Of a DNA stretch of 64,000 nt, positions 18,506 to 29,209 are shown piece after piece. Source of the stretch: Chitinophaga sedimenti (GTDB taxonomy: Bacteria > Bacteroidota > Bacteroidia > Chitinophagales > Chitinophagaceae); NCBI RefSeq assembly GCF_023156195.1, contig NZ_JAKUKA010000001.1, positions 5,394,001 through 5,458,000 of the forward strand. Reading direction: 5' to 3'. The translations under genes and the position numbers were made by a program. Each line of letters opens with the position of its first letter. Within the stretch, counting starts at the first letter, position 1. The notes beneath the pieces were generated by a model. That model saw only the letters and a program-made list of their open reading frames with translations, ran no database searches and was not told the origin of the DNA.

Positions 18506-19068
18506 TTATCTCGCAACCCGCTCCGGATGCTGCTTCAGGAAGGCATCCCAGCCCTTTGCCCGGCCAGTGGAGCCTGCCGGACCGGAGTCCTGAAAATGGT
18601 GGCAAACGGCCACAGCCAAGGCATCCGAGGCATCGAGGAAGGTCGGACGCTCATTATATTGCAGGATGTGCCGCAGCATTTGCCACACCTGTTCCTTATC
18701 TGCGTTACCGTTACCGGTGATCGATTGTTTTACTTTTTTGGGAGAATATTCGGCTACATTCAGTCCGGCTGCCATGGCGGTAGCAATGGCCACCACTCCT
18801 GGGCGCGGCCCAGCTTTAACATACTTTGCACGTTTTTGCCGAAAAAGGGCGCTTCAATAGCGCAGGAGTGAGGTTTATACTGCAATATCAGCTCATTCAC
18901 CCGGGAATGGATCAGCATCAGCCGCTCGTAATGGTCTTTGTGCTTCGAAAGTTTCAGCACGTCCAGGTCCAGCACCCTGGCCTTTTTGCCTTCTATGGCG
19001 ATAAGGCCGTAACCCATTACGATCGTACCAGGATCAATCCCAAGAATTATTTTTGATTTGTTTGCCAA
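18506..19068 (-). CDS. ruvC: Crossover junction endodeoxyribonuclease RuvC; one frameshift
   Basis: RuvC cuts Holliday junctions after RuvAB branch migration. The catalytic acids appear in ILGIDPGT, AIEAPFFGKN and the C-terminal DASDALAVAVCHH. The frame breaks near 18798 inside the conserved LGRAQGV: the coding strand reads CCCAGGAGTGG where CCCAGGGAGTGG is needed. The repaired length is 187 aa. The start is probably TTG 19068 (MANKSKIILGIDPG) since no ATG fits. It overlaps the divergent gene start. ruvB lies 2.6 kb away on the same strand. Confidence 0.92.
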
Positions 19069-20090
19069 CCGCAGTTTATTTTTGCCAAAATCTGAAATCC
19101 TGAACAAAAGTACAAAAATACTCCTCAATTACTTATTGGGCATCAGCCTGTTCGTTTGGTTAACCTATTCCATTTACACGCAGTTAATGCACCAGCGCGA
19201 CCTGGACGATGCGGTAAACCGGATGCTCGGACTACTGGCAGACCGCGGTTTGTTTGTGCTGATAGGCGTTATTTTACTCATGTTGCTCAACTGGGGCATT
19301 GAGGCCCGCAAGTGGCAATTGCTCGTAAAACCATTGGAAGCCGTGCCATTCCGCCGCGCCTTCATGGCCATTTTGTCCGGTGTTTCGCTTTCCATTAACA
19401 CTCCCAACCGTATCGGTGAGTACGGCGGGCGTATCCTTTACGTCAAAAACCGGAACAAGCTCAAAGCCATTGCCGCTACCGTCGTAGGTAGCTTCAGCCA
19501 GCTGATCGCCACTGCGGTGTTCGGGCTTGCGGGCTTAATTTATTATTTAGATAACTTTGGTCTGGAGCACGCTGGCAGCCACTTTACGGGACCAATGAAG
19601 GAAATTCTGCTGCTGGGTATACTGATTGTTGTTTCCTTCTTAATTATATTGCTTTACTTTCGGTTAAAGATTATCGTAGCGGTTTTTGATAAGATATCCA
19701 CGGTTGCGCAGGGCCAAAGTGTTTGTGCAGATCATTGCCCGGTATTCCCCCAAAGAACTGGAAAAGCTCCTGCTCCTGTCGGCTGTGCGCTACGTAGTCT
19801 TCTCGGCACAGTATTTGATTTTATTGTATGTGTTAGGCGTTGAACTTGTGTGGTGGCAAGGTCTTTTAATGATCAGTACCATATACCTGGTAATGGCGAT
19901 GGTACCCACGATTGCGATTGCAGAACTGGGCCTGCGGGGAAAGGTAAGTATTTACTTTCTCGGGCTGCTTAGCCCGAACACGGCCGGAATTATTGCCGCT
20001 ACCGTTTCCATCTGGCTGATCAACCTGATACTGCCCGCGGCTATGGGAAGCATACTGCTGCTGGGGGTTAAAATATTCAAGGAAAAATAG
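19058..20090 (+). CDS. YbhN/UPF0104-type membrane protein (lysylphosphatidylglycerol synthetase TM-like); one frameshift
   Basis: A polytopic membrane protein with about eight helices. RIGEYGGRILYVKNRNK is the hallmark of the YbhN/AglD family, related to the flippase part of MprF. The frame shifts near 19710 (GCGCAGGGCC, one base too many; GCCAGGGCC would restore it) and continues as AKVFVQIIARYSPKELEKLL. The repaired length is about 343 aa. The start is uncertain: TTG 19058, TTG 19082 and a codon near 19100 are possible. A -7-like TATTTTTG at 19077-19084 favours a start further right. Substrate unknown. Confidence 0.78.
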
Positions 20091-20099
20091 CGATGATCA

Positions 20100-20890
20100 A
20101 TGAAGCATTTGTTACTATTACTTTGTGGGTTAGCCATTGCCAGATTTAGTTCCGCACAGGACTTTTGCGGAAGGGTCAACACTTCGTTCAGAGCAGGTGA
20201 AAGCATCACCTTCAAAGTGTATTATAACCTCGGTAAAATGTTCGTGGGTGCGGGTGAAGCCTCGTTCACCACCTCCCTCGAAAAATATAACGGGCATGAT
20301 GTATACCACGTAATAGGCGATGGTAAAACCTTTCGTACTTACGACTGGATCTTCAAAGTGCGCGACCGTTACGAAAGTTATATCGATACGCTTACCATGA
20401 AGCCACTGCGATTTATCCGTAATGTAAACGAAGGAGGCTATAAAATTAACCAGAACGCGGCTTTTAACCACGACGCCGGCACGGTCACTAACGAAAAAGG
20501 AGCTGTATTCAAAACCCCGCCCTGCATCCAGGACGTGATCAGTGCTATTTATTACGCCCGCAATATCGACTTCTCCAAATATAAACCGAACGATAAGATA
20601 CCGTTCCCAATGTACCGGACAACGAAGTCTACAACATCTATATCCGTTATATCGGCAAGGAAGAAGTAACCACTAAATTCGGGAAGTTCCGCGCTATTAA
20701 ATTCAAGCCCCTGCTGGTACAGGGCACTATTTTCGAAGGTGGTGAAAAAATGACCGTGTGGGTAAGCGACGATGGTAACAAAGTGCCGCTGCGCGTGGAC
20801 AGTCCCATCTCTGTTGGGAGTATAAAGGTAGATATGGTGGGCTATAAAAATCTCCGTTACAACTTCACATCATTGCTGAAACAGCGCTAA
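20100..20890 (+). CDS. DUF3108 domain protein, exported; one frameshift
   Basis: A signal peptide (MKHLLLLLCGLAIARFSSA) precedes the DUF3108 fold, with GESITFKVYYNLGKMFVGAGEA at the start and MTVWVSDDGNKVPLRVDSP near the end. The frame is lost near 20608 in an A-run (CCCAATG where CCCAAATG is needed) and continues as NVPDNEVYNIYIRYIGKE. The repaired length is 263 aa. It starts nine bases after the YbhN-like gene, so the two form an operon. The family function is unknown; it is found in envelope contexts. Confidence 0.82.
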
Positions 20891-20963
20891 GCGCCCTTAC
20901 TTTAACAAATCATTGGCGTCAAAAGGTGCGATTTTTCCGCATCTTGCTGCTGCAGAAAAAACT

Positions 20964-20971
20964 TATATTTG
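20964..20971 (+). promoter_or_regulatory. -7 box (TATATTTG) for the second response regulator
   Basis: TATATTTG lies 22 bases before the ATG at 20994. A TTG at 20944-20946 is 17 bases upstream, slightly closer than the usual spacing. Confidence 0.5.
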
Positions 20972-20993
20972 TTTACATACTGAACCTTTTATA

Positions 20994-21695
20994 ATGGAAG
21001 AGCGTAAACCTCATATACTATTAGCCGAAGACGATACCAACCTGGGGATGGTATTAAAGAACTATCTCGAACTGAATGATTACGAAGTAGAGTTGTGCCG
21101 CGACGGTATCCTGGCCCTGGCCGCGTTTCGCCGCGAGAAGTTCGATATCTGTCTGCTGGATATCATGATGCCTAACATGGACGGTTTCAAGCTGGCCGAA
21201 GAAATACGTGACGTTGATCCGGATATTCCCTTATTCTTCCTTTCTGCTAAAACAATGAAGGAGGATATTATCCAGGGCTACAAACTGGGCGCCGACGATT
21301 ATATTTCCAAACCGTTCGACAGCGAACTGCTGCTCCTCAAAATCAAGGCGATCCTGAAACGTAACCAGGAGTTGAATCAGAAGGAAGAAGAACAGCACGA
21401 GTTTAAAATCGGCGATTACCAGTTCAACTCGCGCCTGCGTACGTTGACGAAAGAATCACAGTCGCACACTTTATCTCCCAAAGAAAATGAATTGCTGCAC
21501 ATGTTGTGCGATCATAAAAATGACCTGTTGCCACGTGAAGCCGCCCTCAAGAAAATATGGGGCAGCGATACGTATTTCAACGGCCGCAGCATGGACGTGT
21601 ACATCGCCAAACTGCGCAAGTACCTGAAGGAAGATCCCAATATCGAGATCGTGAACATTCACGGCAACGGCTTCCGCCTGGTAGTAAAAGAATAA
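20994..21695 (+). CDS. OmpR/PhoB-type response regulator (RprY-like), orphan
   Basis: The 233-residue protein has a receiver domain with acidic pair ED in LLAEDDTNLG, phospho-acceptor Asp in CLLDIMMPNMDG and Lys in ISKPFDSELLLLK. A C-terminal winged helix follows (RSMDVYIAKLRKYL, IVNIHGNGFRLVV). It is a close paralogue of the gene at 17635-18330. The start at 20994 is supported by the promoter box 22 bases upstream. Its stop codon abuts the ruvB stop codon directly, with no spacer. No kinase is nearby. Confidence 0.9.
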   Translation: MEERKPHILLAEDDTNLGMVLKNYLELNDYEVELCRDGILALAAFRREKFDICLLDIMMPNMDGFKLAEEIRDVDPDIPLFFLSAKTMKEDIIQGYKLGADDYISKPFDSELLLLKIKAILKRNQELNQKEEEQHEFKIGDYQFNSRLRTLTKESQSHTLSPKENELLHMLCDHKNDLLPREAALKKIWGSDTYFNGRSMDVYIAKLRKYLKEDPNIEIVNIHGNGFRLVVKE

Positions 21696-22727
21696 CTAAA
21701 ACAAGGTATTATCGCCCCCTTTTGTGTAGGGCGTTTTTCCCAAATGGATATAGGCTTTATCGGTGACTTCCCTTCCCCGGGGCGTACGCTTGATAAAGCC
21801 TTCCTGTATTAAGAAGGGCTCGTACACCTCTTCCAGCGTGCCCGCTTCTTCGCCCACGGCGGTAGCAATGGTGGTAATGCCCACGGGACCACCTTTAAAG
21901 TTCTCAATAATGGTATGCAGGATGCGATTATCCATTTCGTCGAGGCCATACTCGTCTACGTTCAGCGCTTTCAAACTGAATTTCGCGATTTCCATATCAA
22001 TAACGCCATTCCCCATTACACGGGCAAAGTCGCGCACACGACGCAGCAAACCGTTGGCAATACGCGGGGTGCCACGCGAGCGGCGGGCAATCTCCCCGGC
22101 GGCATCGGAGGTAATTTTGGTGCCGAGCAGGGCGGAAGCACGCCAGATGATCTGTTGCAACGTAGCTGCACTATAGTATTCCAGACGCGATTTAATGCCG
22201 AAACGCGATAATAACGGGGCGGTGAGCAAACCGGAGCGGGTGGTGGCGCCGATCAGGGTAAAGGGCGCCAGGTTAATCTGTACCGAACGCGCATTGGGAC
22301 CACTGTCGATCATGATATCGATGCGGAAATCCTCCATGGCGGAGTACAGGTATTCTTCCACGACCGTACTTAAACGGTGGATCTCATCTATAAAAAGAAC
22401 ATCTTTTTCTTCCAGGTTGGTCAGCAAACCAGCCAGATCGCCGGGCTTTTCGATCACCGGGCCGGAGGTTTCCTTGATGCTCACGCCCATTTCGTTGGCC
22501 ACGATGCGGGATAGAGTAGTTTTACCAAGGCCGGGAGGACCGTGAAACAACACGTGGTCCAGGGCCTCTCCGCGCATTTTGGCGGCCTTTATGAACACTT
22601 TCAGGTTGGTGATGATCTGTTCCTGACCCGCAAAGTCAAGTATCTCTTTGGGGCGTATGCTGTTCTCGAATTCTCGCTCAGCAGCGCTCATCCTGTTTTC
22701 TTCTGGTCGTAAATGCGGATTGGACAT
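21696..22727 (-). CDS. ruvB: Holliday junction branch migration helicase RuvB
   Basis: RuvB is the AAA+ motor that drives branch migration with RuvA. It shows Walker A HGPPGLGKTT, Walker B VLFIDEIHRL, sensor 1 IGATTRSG and the arginine finger region LLSRFGI. The C-terminal winged helix ends TPRGREVTDKAYIHLG. ATG 22727 (MSNPHLRPEEN) is preferred to a TTG three codons earlier. It has 343 residues and an intact frame. Confidence 0.96.
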   Translation of the reverse strand: MSNPHLRPEENRMSAAEREFENSIRPKEILDFAGQEQIITNLKVFIKAAKMRGEALDHVLFHGPPGLGKTTLSRIVANEMGVSIKETSGPVIEKPGDLAGLLTNLEEKDVLFIDEIHRLSTVVEEYLYSAMEDFRIDIMIDSGPNARSVQINLAPFTLIGATTRSGLLTAPLLSRFGIKSRLEYYSAATLQQIIWRASALLGTKITSDAAGEIARRSRGTPRIANGLLRRVRDFARVMGNGVIDMEIAKFSLKALNVDEYGLDEMDNRILHTIIENFKGGPVGITTIATAVGEEAGTLEEVYEPFLIQEGFIKRTPRGREVTDKAYIHLGKTPYTKGGDNTLF

Positions 22728-22782
22728 AATACTCAAAAGTAAGAAAACCTGCTTTTTGGATGGAGTTCTGCGTCCGAAATTT

Positions 22783-22790
22783 TAATTTTG
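22783..22790 (+). promoter_or_regulatory. -7 box (TAATTTTG) for the M28 peptidase gene
   Basis: TAATTTTG lies 17 bases before the first ATG at 22808. No well-placed -33 box is visible. Confidence 0.45.
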
Positions 22791-22807
22791 ACGCGTACCA
22801 AGCTCCT

Positions 22808-24113
22808 ATGATCATGAAAAAGGCTTTTTACTGGCATTACCGATTAGTTTAGGCATTGTGGCGCAACCTGCACAGGCGCAAAAAATCCGCACCAAGGATG
22901 TAAAACGGATCGTCAGCACCCTGGCGGCCGACGATATGGGCGGCCGGCCTACTTTTAAACCGGGGATCGACAAAGCCTCGGCCTACCTGGAGAACGAGTT
23001 TAAAAAGCGGGCCTGCAGCCGCTGGCCGGCTCCAATGGCTTCCGGCAGGAGTTTAATATGTACACTGTAAAGTCTGCCTCCGTACGTTTCCTCGTGAATG
23101 GGCGGGAGTGGGGCCGTAATGAAGTGGTGGTGCAGAGTAACCAACCGCGCATTGAATGGAACAATACAGATAAGATACAAGTGGAAACCGTGGCCGATGC
23201 AGAGGCCTTGCGCGCCAAATACCGCGAAACCATCGAAGGTACTGTAGATGCACCCACACTGGTTTGGGTAGAAGCTTCGGCCGCCGAGGCATTCAGAAGC
23301 CTCAAAGGCCGCCGCTCGCGCCCGCTGATGTCCGGCGAAAAGGATAATCCGGTAGTGTTTGTACTGAAAGACGGCGCTAACGAAAAGGTGGCCGAATGGA
23401 GCCTCTCCGTTACGCAGGAACTCAATATCATGCATCTCAATAACGTGGCCGGCATTATTACGGGGCATAGCAAGCCGGATGAGTACGTGGTGTTCTCCGG
23501 GCACTACGACCACATCGGTATCTTAAAACCTAATGCTGCGAAAGACAGCATTGCAAACGGCGCGGACGATGACGCTTCCGGCACGGCAGCCGTAGTATCG
23601 CTCGCCAATTATTATAAGAAGAAAAAGCCCGCCCGCAGCATCATTTTTGTCGCATTTACAGCGGAGGAGATCGGTGGGTACGGTTCGCAATACTTCTCCA
23701 AACAGCTCGACCCGAACAAGGTGGTGGCCATGTTCAATATCGAAATGATTGGTAAAGAATCTAAGTTCGGTCGCAACAGTGCGTTCATTACCGGTTTCGA
23801 AAAATCAGATTTTGGAACGATCCTGCAAAAGAACCTCCGGGGCTCCGCGTTCAAGTTTTACCCGGACCCCTACCCGGAGCAGAACTTATTTTATCGTTCC
23901 GATAACGCTACGCTGGCGCGTTTAGGCGTGCCGGCACATACGATCTCCACTACGCAGATCGATAAGGATAAGTTGTATCATAGTGTGGATGATGAAGTGG
24001 AAAGCCTCGATATGCAGAACATTGCAGATATCATTAAGGCCATTGCGAAGAGTGCGGAAAGTATTATCAGCGGCAAGGATACGCCAACGAGAATAACGGA
24101 CGTAAAGAAATAA
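22808..24113 (+). CDS. Exported M28 family zinc metallopeptidase; two frameshifts
   Basis: This is an aminopeptidase-type enzyme of the M28 family, exported by a signal peptide (MKKAFLLALPISLGIVAQPAQA after repair). The zinc site residues are His in FSGHYDHIGI, Asp in NGADDDASGTAA, the catalytic Glu pair in FTAEEIGGYGS, then NIEMIGKES and His in GVPAHTIST. One T is missing in the run 22825-22829 and one base near 23012 (GCGGGCCTGC). The repaired length is 435 aa. NIEMIG has Glu where many M28 members have Asp. It ends at a terminator shared with the convergent protease gene. Confidence 0.88.
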
Positions 24114-24146
24114 AAAAGCCCCGGCATTACTGCGCCGGGGCTTTTT
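24113..24146 (+). terminator. Bidirectional terminator between the two peptidase genes
   Basis: AAAAAGCCCCGGC (24113-24125) pairs with GCCGGGGCTTTTT (24134-24146). The A and T tails suit both directions. Confidence 0.88.
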
Positions 24147-24154
24147 ATTGCGAT

Positions 24155-27100
24155 TTACTTTTTCATTTGTTTCATGATTTCTTCGATGGCCCTGTCCAGC
24201 TGCGGGTCCTTGTTTTCCAGTTTATCCGCGAAAGTTGTTTTCACGTAAATGTCCGGTGCAACCCCTTCTTTTTCCAGGTCTTTACCGTCCAGCGTGTAAC
24301 AACCCCAAGATGGCAGGCGGTAAAACGATCCGTCTACCAGCCCGCGGCCGGTGGTGAAGATGATCCAGCGGTAGGTTTCGGTACCGATGATGGTGCCCAG
24401 TTTCAGCGCTTTAAAGCCCGCGCTGGTCATTTCGGCATCGGAGAGCGATTGCTCGTTGATCAGCAATACGATCGGCTTACCGGCAGGCGCAAAACCAGGT
24501 TGTGGCGAGCGTTTGCCATCGCGGTACTGCCATTGCAGGTACGGGCGCTGGCTCAGGAAGTTCAGCACAGCGTCGTGCACATTACCGCCTGTGTTGTAAC
24601 GCAGGTCGAAAATCAACGCGTCCTTGTCCTGCAGTTCACCTACGAGGTCGGTGAGGAATTTCTCCAGCTCGTCGGTGCCCATGTTCTTCATGTACGTATA
24701 AGCTACCTTGTTGTTGGTCTTCTTATCCACATAAGACTGGTTAAAGTCTATCCACTCGTTGTACAGCTGACTGCTCAGGTCAGAGGTGCTTTGCGGGTGC
24801 AGCTTTACATCAAAAGCTTTGCCGCCGCGGTTAAAAGTGAGTACCAGTTCGCGTTCCATCGCCGGACGGGTAAAGTAAATGTCGCGCGCCATTTTGGTAT
24901 CCACCTCTTCGCCATTTACCTTGGTCAGCACGTCGCCTGCATGGATGTCGATGCCTTTTTTGTCGGCGTTACTGTTGTTCACAATATACTTCACCTTATA
25001 CGGGTTGCCGTTCTCGAACATGATACCCGTTTCCATCGTGGTGTACGATTGCGCAATGCGCTCCTCGGGGCCGTTCGACGAAAAGCCCATGTGCGACGAA
25101 TTTAACTCGCCCAGCAGGTCGTTCAGCAGCACGCGCAGATCGTTGCGGGTATTCACGTACGGCAAGTATTTGGCGTACTGGTCGCGCAGCGCCGCCCAGT
25201 TTTTGCCATGGAAGTCTTTGTCATAAAAATTCTCTTCCAGGTTGGCCCAGGTTTCATAATACATCTGGTTAAACTCGCCTTCCATATTGCGATAGAAGGA
25301 TTTATTCAGATCGATTTTATCCGCGCCTTTCAGCTCGCCATTAAACTTATAGATGGTGCCGTTGTAAATGGTGAAGTACTTGCCATCAGCCGCTACGATG
25401 TTGTCGATGAAACCTTCGAGATTCGATACCTTTTCGGTTTTCGGCTGCTCAAACGGCTCCAGTACTGTTTTATATACCTGGTGTTTGCCTTCGTGATTCG
25501 AGATATAAAGAATCGTTGTCTTGTTATCTTTCTGGATCACGTACGGGTTCGCCTGCCAGCCGTTAGGGCCAACGCGCTCCACACGCTGCATAATATCTTT
25601 AGTGTTGATGGTTACCACCACCTTTTTATCATCTTTCTTTTCTTCCTTTTTCTCCTCCTTTTTGTCGTCTTTTTTCTTTTCGTCCTTTTTCTCTTCTTTC
25701 TTTTCTTCTTCTTTTTTGAAGAGTTCATCGAACTTATCGATGCGGTAAGGATCATCGAATTTATCCAGCGCTAAGCGGTAGATGCGCGGATTTTGTGCGC
25801 CAGTCGGGTAATCCGGGCGGGTGCGGTCAGAGGAGAAATAGATGTATTTGCCATCGGGCGACCAGAACGGATCGCTTTCGGTAACACCGGTTTTGGTCAG
25901 GTTCGTTACTTCTTTCGTAGCGATATTATACAACATGATGTCCGATTCGAAGTTGCGGATCGCGTTAAAGCTGATGTATTTATCGTCTGGCGAAAAGCGT
26001 GGTGTGTTGCTGTACAACGCCCAGATCTCATCCGTTACGATGTTTTTGCTCTCGAAAGTTTTGGTATCCATGAGGCGCACTTCGTCGCGGCCACTGAGAT
26101 ATACTGCCTGGCTGCGGTCTTTGTTGAACGACAGTGCACGATTGTTCTTTTTATCAGTTGTCAGTTGTTTGGCTTTACTTTTTCCATCTGCGGAAATCGT
26201 ATACCAGTTCATATAACCATTCAGCGTTTGGCTGAAAAGCAGGGTGCGATTATCTTTTAGCCAGAATACCTCGCCCGCTCTTTCTGTCGTTTTGGGTAAT
26301 TGCTGAATGAACTTTCCTTCGATATCGCTCACAAATAGTTCACCACGGCTGATGAAAGCCAGCTTTTTACCATCGGGTGATACGTCGAATGCGGCTACTT
26401 TTCCATTCACATCAAACACCTGTTGCTTGCTCAGCGTAAAGTTGCGCGTCATTTTCAACGGCACTTTGGCCGACTGGCCCGAGGCTACATCGTATACATA
26501 TACCTGGTAGTCTTTCTCAAAAACAACTTTTCCTCCATTGGCCGCTACAGACGGACGTTTGATGGACGTAGTGAATTTTGTGAGCGGCTTCTTGGCGCCT
26601 TTGTCAAAGGTGTAAAGATTGTATTCGCCATTCGCTTCGTCGGATACGAAATACACGTTGCCCTTGCGGTCAATGGTAGTCCAGAAGTCTTTACCACGGT
26701 AATCTGTATAACGCTTGTACGCTTTGGTCGCAGGAATATAAGACTGGATATCGGGGTTAAAGTCGCCTTTGTAACCTTTACGGTTGCTCATCGACTCACT
26801 TTCCCAGGTATCGTTAAAAAGATTTCCCCGGTAGTTGGGTGCTCGGCCAGGTTGTGCACCTGGTTAAAATAATGGTTGAACAGCCGTACCGGGGTGCCGC
26901 CGTCAATACTCAGCTTATAGCCGGTGGAGGCGCCTTCACGGCCGGAGCGGATATAAATTGTTTTGGAGTCCCATGCCCAGTTTTCGACTACGTCGCTGGT
27001 GCTGTGGAACGTCAATTGTTTTACATCACCGCCGTCGATCGGCATCAGGAATACATCCGCATTACCAAACTGGTAGCCGGTAAACGCTATCCATTTGCCG

Positions 27101-27327
27101 TCCGGCGATACTTTGGCGCCGGTTTCGCTGCCGGGCATGGCCGTGATGCGAAGGGCCTGTGGCCGGTCAATGTCAGCTTTCCAGAGGTCGCCTTCATAGC
27201 TGAAAATGATGGTTTTACCGTCGGGCGTAAGGGTGGGGCTGGTGGTGAAATATGCTTCACTGTTGTTTTGGGCGGCAGCAGCCTGGCATAGGAGCGCGCC
27301 CAGAAAGGTTATAATGGTAGTTCTCAT
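24155..27327 (-). CDS. Tricorn-type S41 serine protease with beta-propeller domains; one frameshift
   Basis: A large exported protease, likely degrading peptides in the periplasm. After a signal peptide (MRTTIITFLGALLCQAAAA) come WD40-like (PD40) propeller blades (LTPDGKTIIFSYEGDLW, VSPDGKWIAFTG, WSPDGKYIYFSSD). A Lys/Glu linker follows, then the tricorn core with LNSSHMGFSS (catalytic His), a PDZ domain (ADKKGIDIHAGDVLTKVNG) and the S41 catalytic domain (LINEQSLSDAEMTSAG). One base is lost in the A-run 26816-26820, after which FNDTWESESMSNRKGYKGD continues. The repaired length is 1057 aa, usual for tricorn homologues. Confidence 0.9.
25622..25717 (-). repeat. Low-complexity Lys/Glu/Asp-rich linker repeat in the tricorn protease
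   Basis: The coding strand is almost pure purine and encodes about 32 residues of alternating KKEE, KKDE and KKDD blocks between the second propeller and the catalytic half. Such tracts can vary in length between strains and are easily miscounted in assembly. Confidence 0.85.
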
Positions 27328-27383
27328 TAAGGAGGTTTTACGGGCTCAAAATAAGAAGGAAAGCGGGCAAAACGAAACCGTTC

Positions 27384-28103
27384 CTATAAATCACGTCCTT
27401 CTATCACCTGGAAAAGCGCGTCACGATAAGTATCGCCTATAGGCAGTACGTCTTTCCCGATAAAAATCCGGTTCCGCTCAATGGTGTCGGTCTTTTCGAG
27501 CGATACGATGTAGGATTTATGTACCCGCATGAAACGGGGCGCGGGCAGTATCTTCTCCATCCGCTTCATGTTCTGGAGCGTGATGATTTTTTCTGTGGTG
27601 GTTTGGATGGCGATGTAATCCTTCAGCCCCTCTACATAAAGAATGTCTGCCAGCTGGAGTTTCACCATTTTGTTATCTGTTTTAACAAAGATGAATCCCG
27701 GTGTATCGGTGGCCTTTTCAGCCACGGGTAAGGGCTGCGCGGGACGAATAGCGCCCAGCGCCTTTTGTGCCGCTTTGTAAAAACGATCGTAGGCAATAGG
27801 TTTCAGCAGATAGTCCACCACATCATGCTCATATCCTTCGAGCGCATATTGCTCATAAGCCGTGGTGAGCACCACGCGGGCCTTGCCGTGAATGATTTTC
27901 ATGAACTGCAGGCCATTCAGCTGCGGCATCTGTATATCGAGAAACACGAGGTCTGCATTGCCGCCTTCTACGTATGGCAAGGCTTCCAGCACGTTGGTGG
28001 TACTGAAAACCAGTTCGAGGAAGGGTGTTTTGCGTACGTAATCGGTAATTACGTCCAGTGCCAGTTGTTCATCGTCAATTGCAATGCAGCGGAGTTTTTG
28101 CAT
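27384..28103 (-). CDS. LytTR-type response regulator
   Basis: The 239-residue regulator has a receiver domain with acidic pair in AIDDEQLALDV, phospho-acceptor Asp in LVFLDIQMPQLNG, and Lys in LLKPIAYDRF. A LytTR DNA-binding domain follows with YVEGLKDYIAIQT, RVHKSYIVSLEKID-like (RVHKSYIVSLEKTD) and GKDVLPIGDTYRD. It lies two bases after the histidine kinase gene and must be its partner. The frame is intact. The target is probably the divergent outer-membrane gene at 29293, by position. Confidence 0.93.
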   Translation of the reverse strand: MQKLRCIAIDDEQLALDVITDYVRKTPFLELVFSTTNVLEALPYVEGGNADLVFLDIQMPQLNGLQFMKIIHGKARVVLTTAYEQYALEGYEHDVVDYLLKPIAYDRFYKAAQKALGAIRPAQPLPVAEKATDTPGFIFVKTDNKMVKLQLADILYVEGLKDYIAIQTTTEKIITLQNMKRMEKILPAPRFMRVHKSYIVSLEKTDTIERNRIFIGKDVLPIGDTYRDALFQVIEGRDL

Positions 28104-28105
28104 AT

Positions 28106-29116
28106 CTAAGCCAGTTGCAGGTTCAGTTCACAAATATAGTAGTCGTCCTTGTTTTCAATGTGCAGGGTGTGTTTACCGGGGTACAGCAGCGCCAGTCTTC
28201 TTTTGATATTGGCAATGCCAATGCCGCCCGTCTGGTCCTTGACGTGGTGGTTGATGCGGTTTTGCACGTACAGCTGTAATTGCAGGCCGTTGACCGTCAA
28301 CTGGATCATTACCGGGTCGTTGGGGTCGTCCAGTACACCATGTTTGAAGGCATTTTCCACGAACGCGATCAGCAGCAGCGGCGCAATTAACTGACCGGCA
28401 ACCTCACCTTCCACCAATATATCCGCGTACATATTGTTATTGAAACGCAGTTTCTGTAACTCCACAAAGTTATGCAGGTAGCGGATTTCCTTGTCCAGCG
28501 GAGCCTGTTTATCCTCGGTGTCGTATAACATATACCGCATGATTTCGGATAGCTTCAAAATGGCTTCGGGTGCTTTTTCATTATGTTGATAAGATAGCGA
28601 GTAGATGCTGTTCAACGTATTAAACAGAAAGTGCGGGTTAATCTGCGACTTCAGGAATGATACTTCGGCCGTCAGGCGCTGTTTTTCGAGCTCGCGCTGT
28701 TGCTCGCGTAACACAAACCATTGCTGCGTAAAGCGGATAACGCTGCCGACGATCACCCAGGTGCCGAAGCGGAGATAATTGTCTTTATAATAAAATCCGA
28801 GCGTGGTACCATCAAAGTAATTGTGGTAGCCAAACCAGCGGAGGTACAATATTTCTTCCACCAGGTACCGCAGGGAAATCGCACCTAATACCAGGGCCAC
28901 AACGCCTAATACCCACCAGGCATACTTCTTCTTTGTCAACAACCGCGGGTGCAGCCATTGGTAATTAATATAAAATACTGCCAGTTTAATGATGGTGTAG
29001 CCCACTCCCCATATGCTGAATTGCAGGTCCACGCTGATATTCAGGTAGAAGTCGACCAGCAGCACCATAAGGAACAGCAGGATGGCGGATAAGCGTTGTT
29101 GTTGCGTTTGCGTCAT
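28106..29116 (-). CDS. LytS/YehU-type sensor histidine kinase
   Basis: The 336-residue membrane kinase has four N-terminal helices (about residues 10-140) and a short coiled linker. The His_kinase domain with phospho-acceptor His is in QINPHFLFNTLNSIYSLS, followed by an ATPase domain with LIAFVENAFKHGV and GGIGIANIKRRL. It phosphorylates the LytTR regulator encoded directly downstream. There is no large periplasmic sensor, so the signal is probably sensed in or at the membrane. The frame is intact. Confidence 0.93.
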   Translation of the reverse strand: MTQTQQQRLSAILLFLMVLLVDFYLNISVDLQFSIWGVGYTIIKLAVFYINYQWLHPRLLTKKKYAWWVLGVVALVLGAISLRYLVEEILYLRWFGYHNYFDGTTLGFYYKDNYLRFGTWVIVGSVIRFTQQWFVLREQQRELEKQRLTAEVSFLKSQINPHFLFNTLNSIYSLSYQHNEKAPEAILKLSEIMRYMLYDTEDKQAPLDKEIRYLHNFVELQKLRFNNNMYADILVEGEVAGQLIAPLLLIAFVENAFKHGVLDDPNDPVMIQLTVNGLQLQLYVQNRINHHVKDQTGGIGIANIKRRLALLYPGKHTLHIENKDDYYICELNLQLA

Positions 29117-29180
29117 ATGTCAAAAGTACCGGCAGCCTGGTCCCGGCAGCCCTTTTGTTCGACAAACCGCCTTTTCTATC

Positions 29181-29209
29181 CGACGAACGCCCGGCGGTGC
29201 GGTTCGTCG
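29181..29209. promoter_or_regulatory. Inverted repeat in the divergent kinase / outer-membrane gene region
   Basis: CGACGAAC (29181-29188) and GTTCGTCG (29202-29209) are perfect inverted copies separated by 13 bases, between the kinase start (29116) and the outer-membrane gene start (29293). It could be a binding site for the LytTR regulator or a leader hairpin. A weak -7 box CACCTTTG lies at 29262-29269. Confidence 0.4.

Noticed and set aside
24167..25774. Long plus-strand reading frames antisense to the tricorn protease gene
   Set aside because: They contain no known motif. Part of their length comes from the Lys/Glu-rich purine tract read in reverse as Phe-rich protein.
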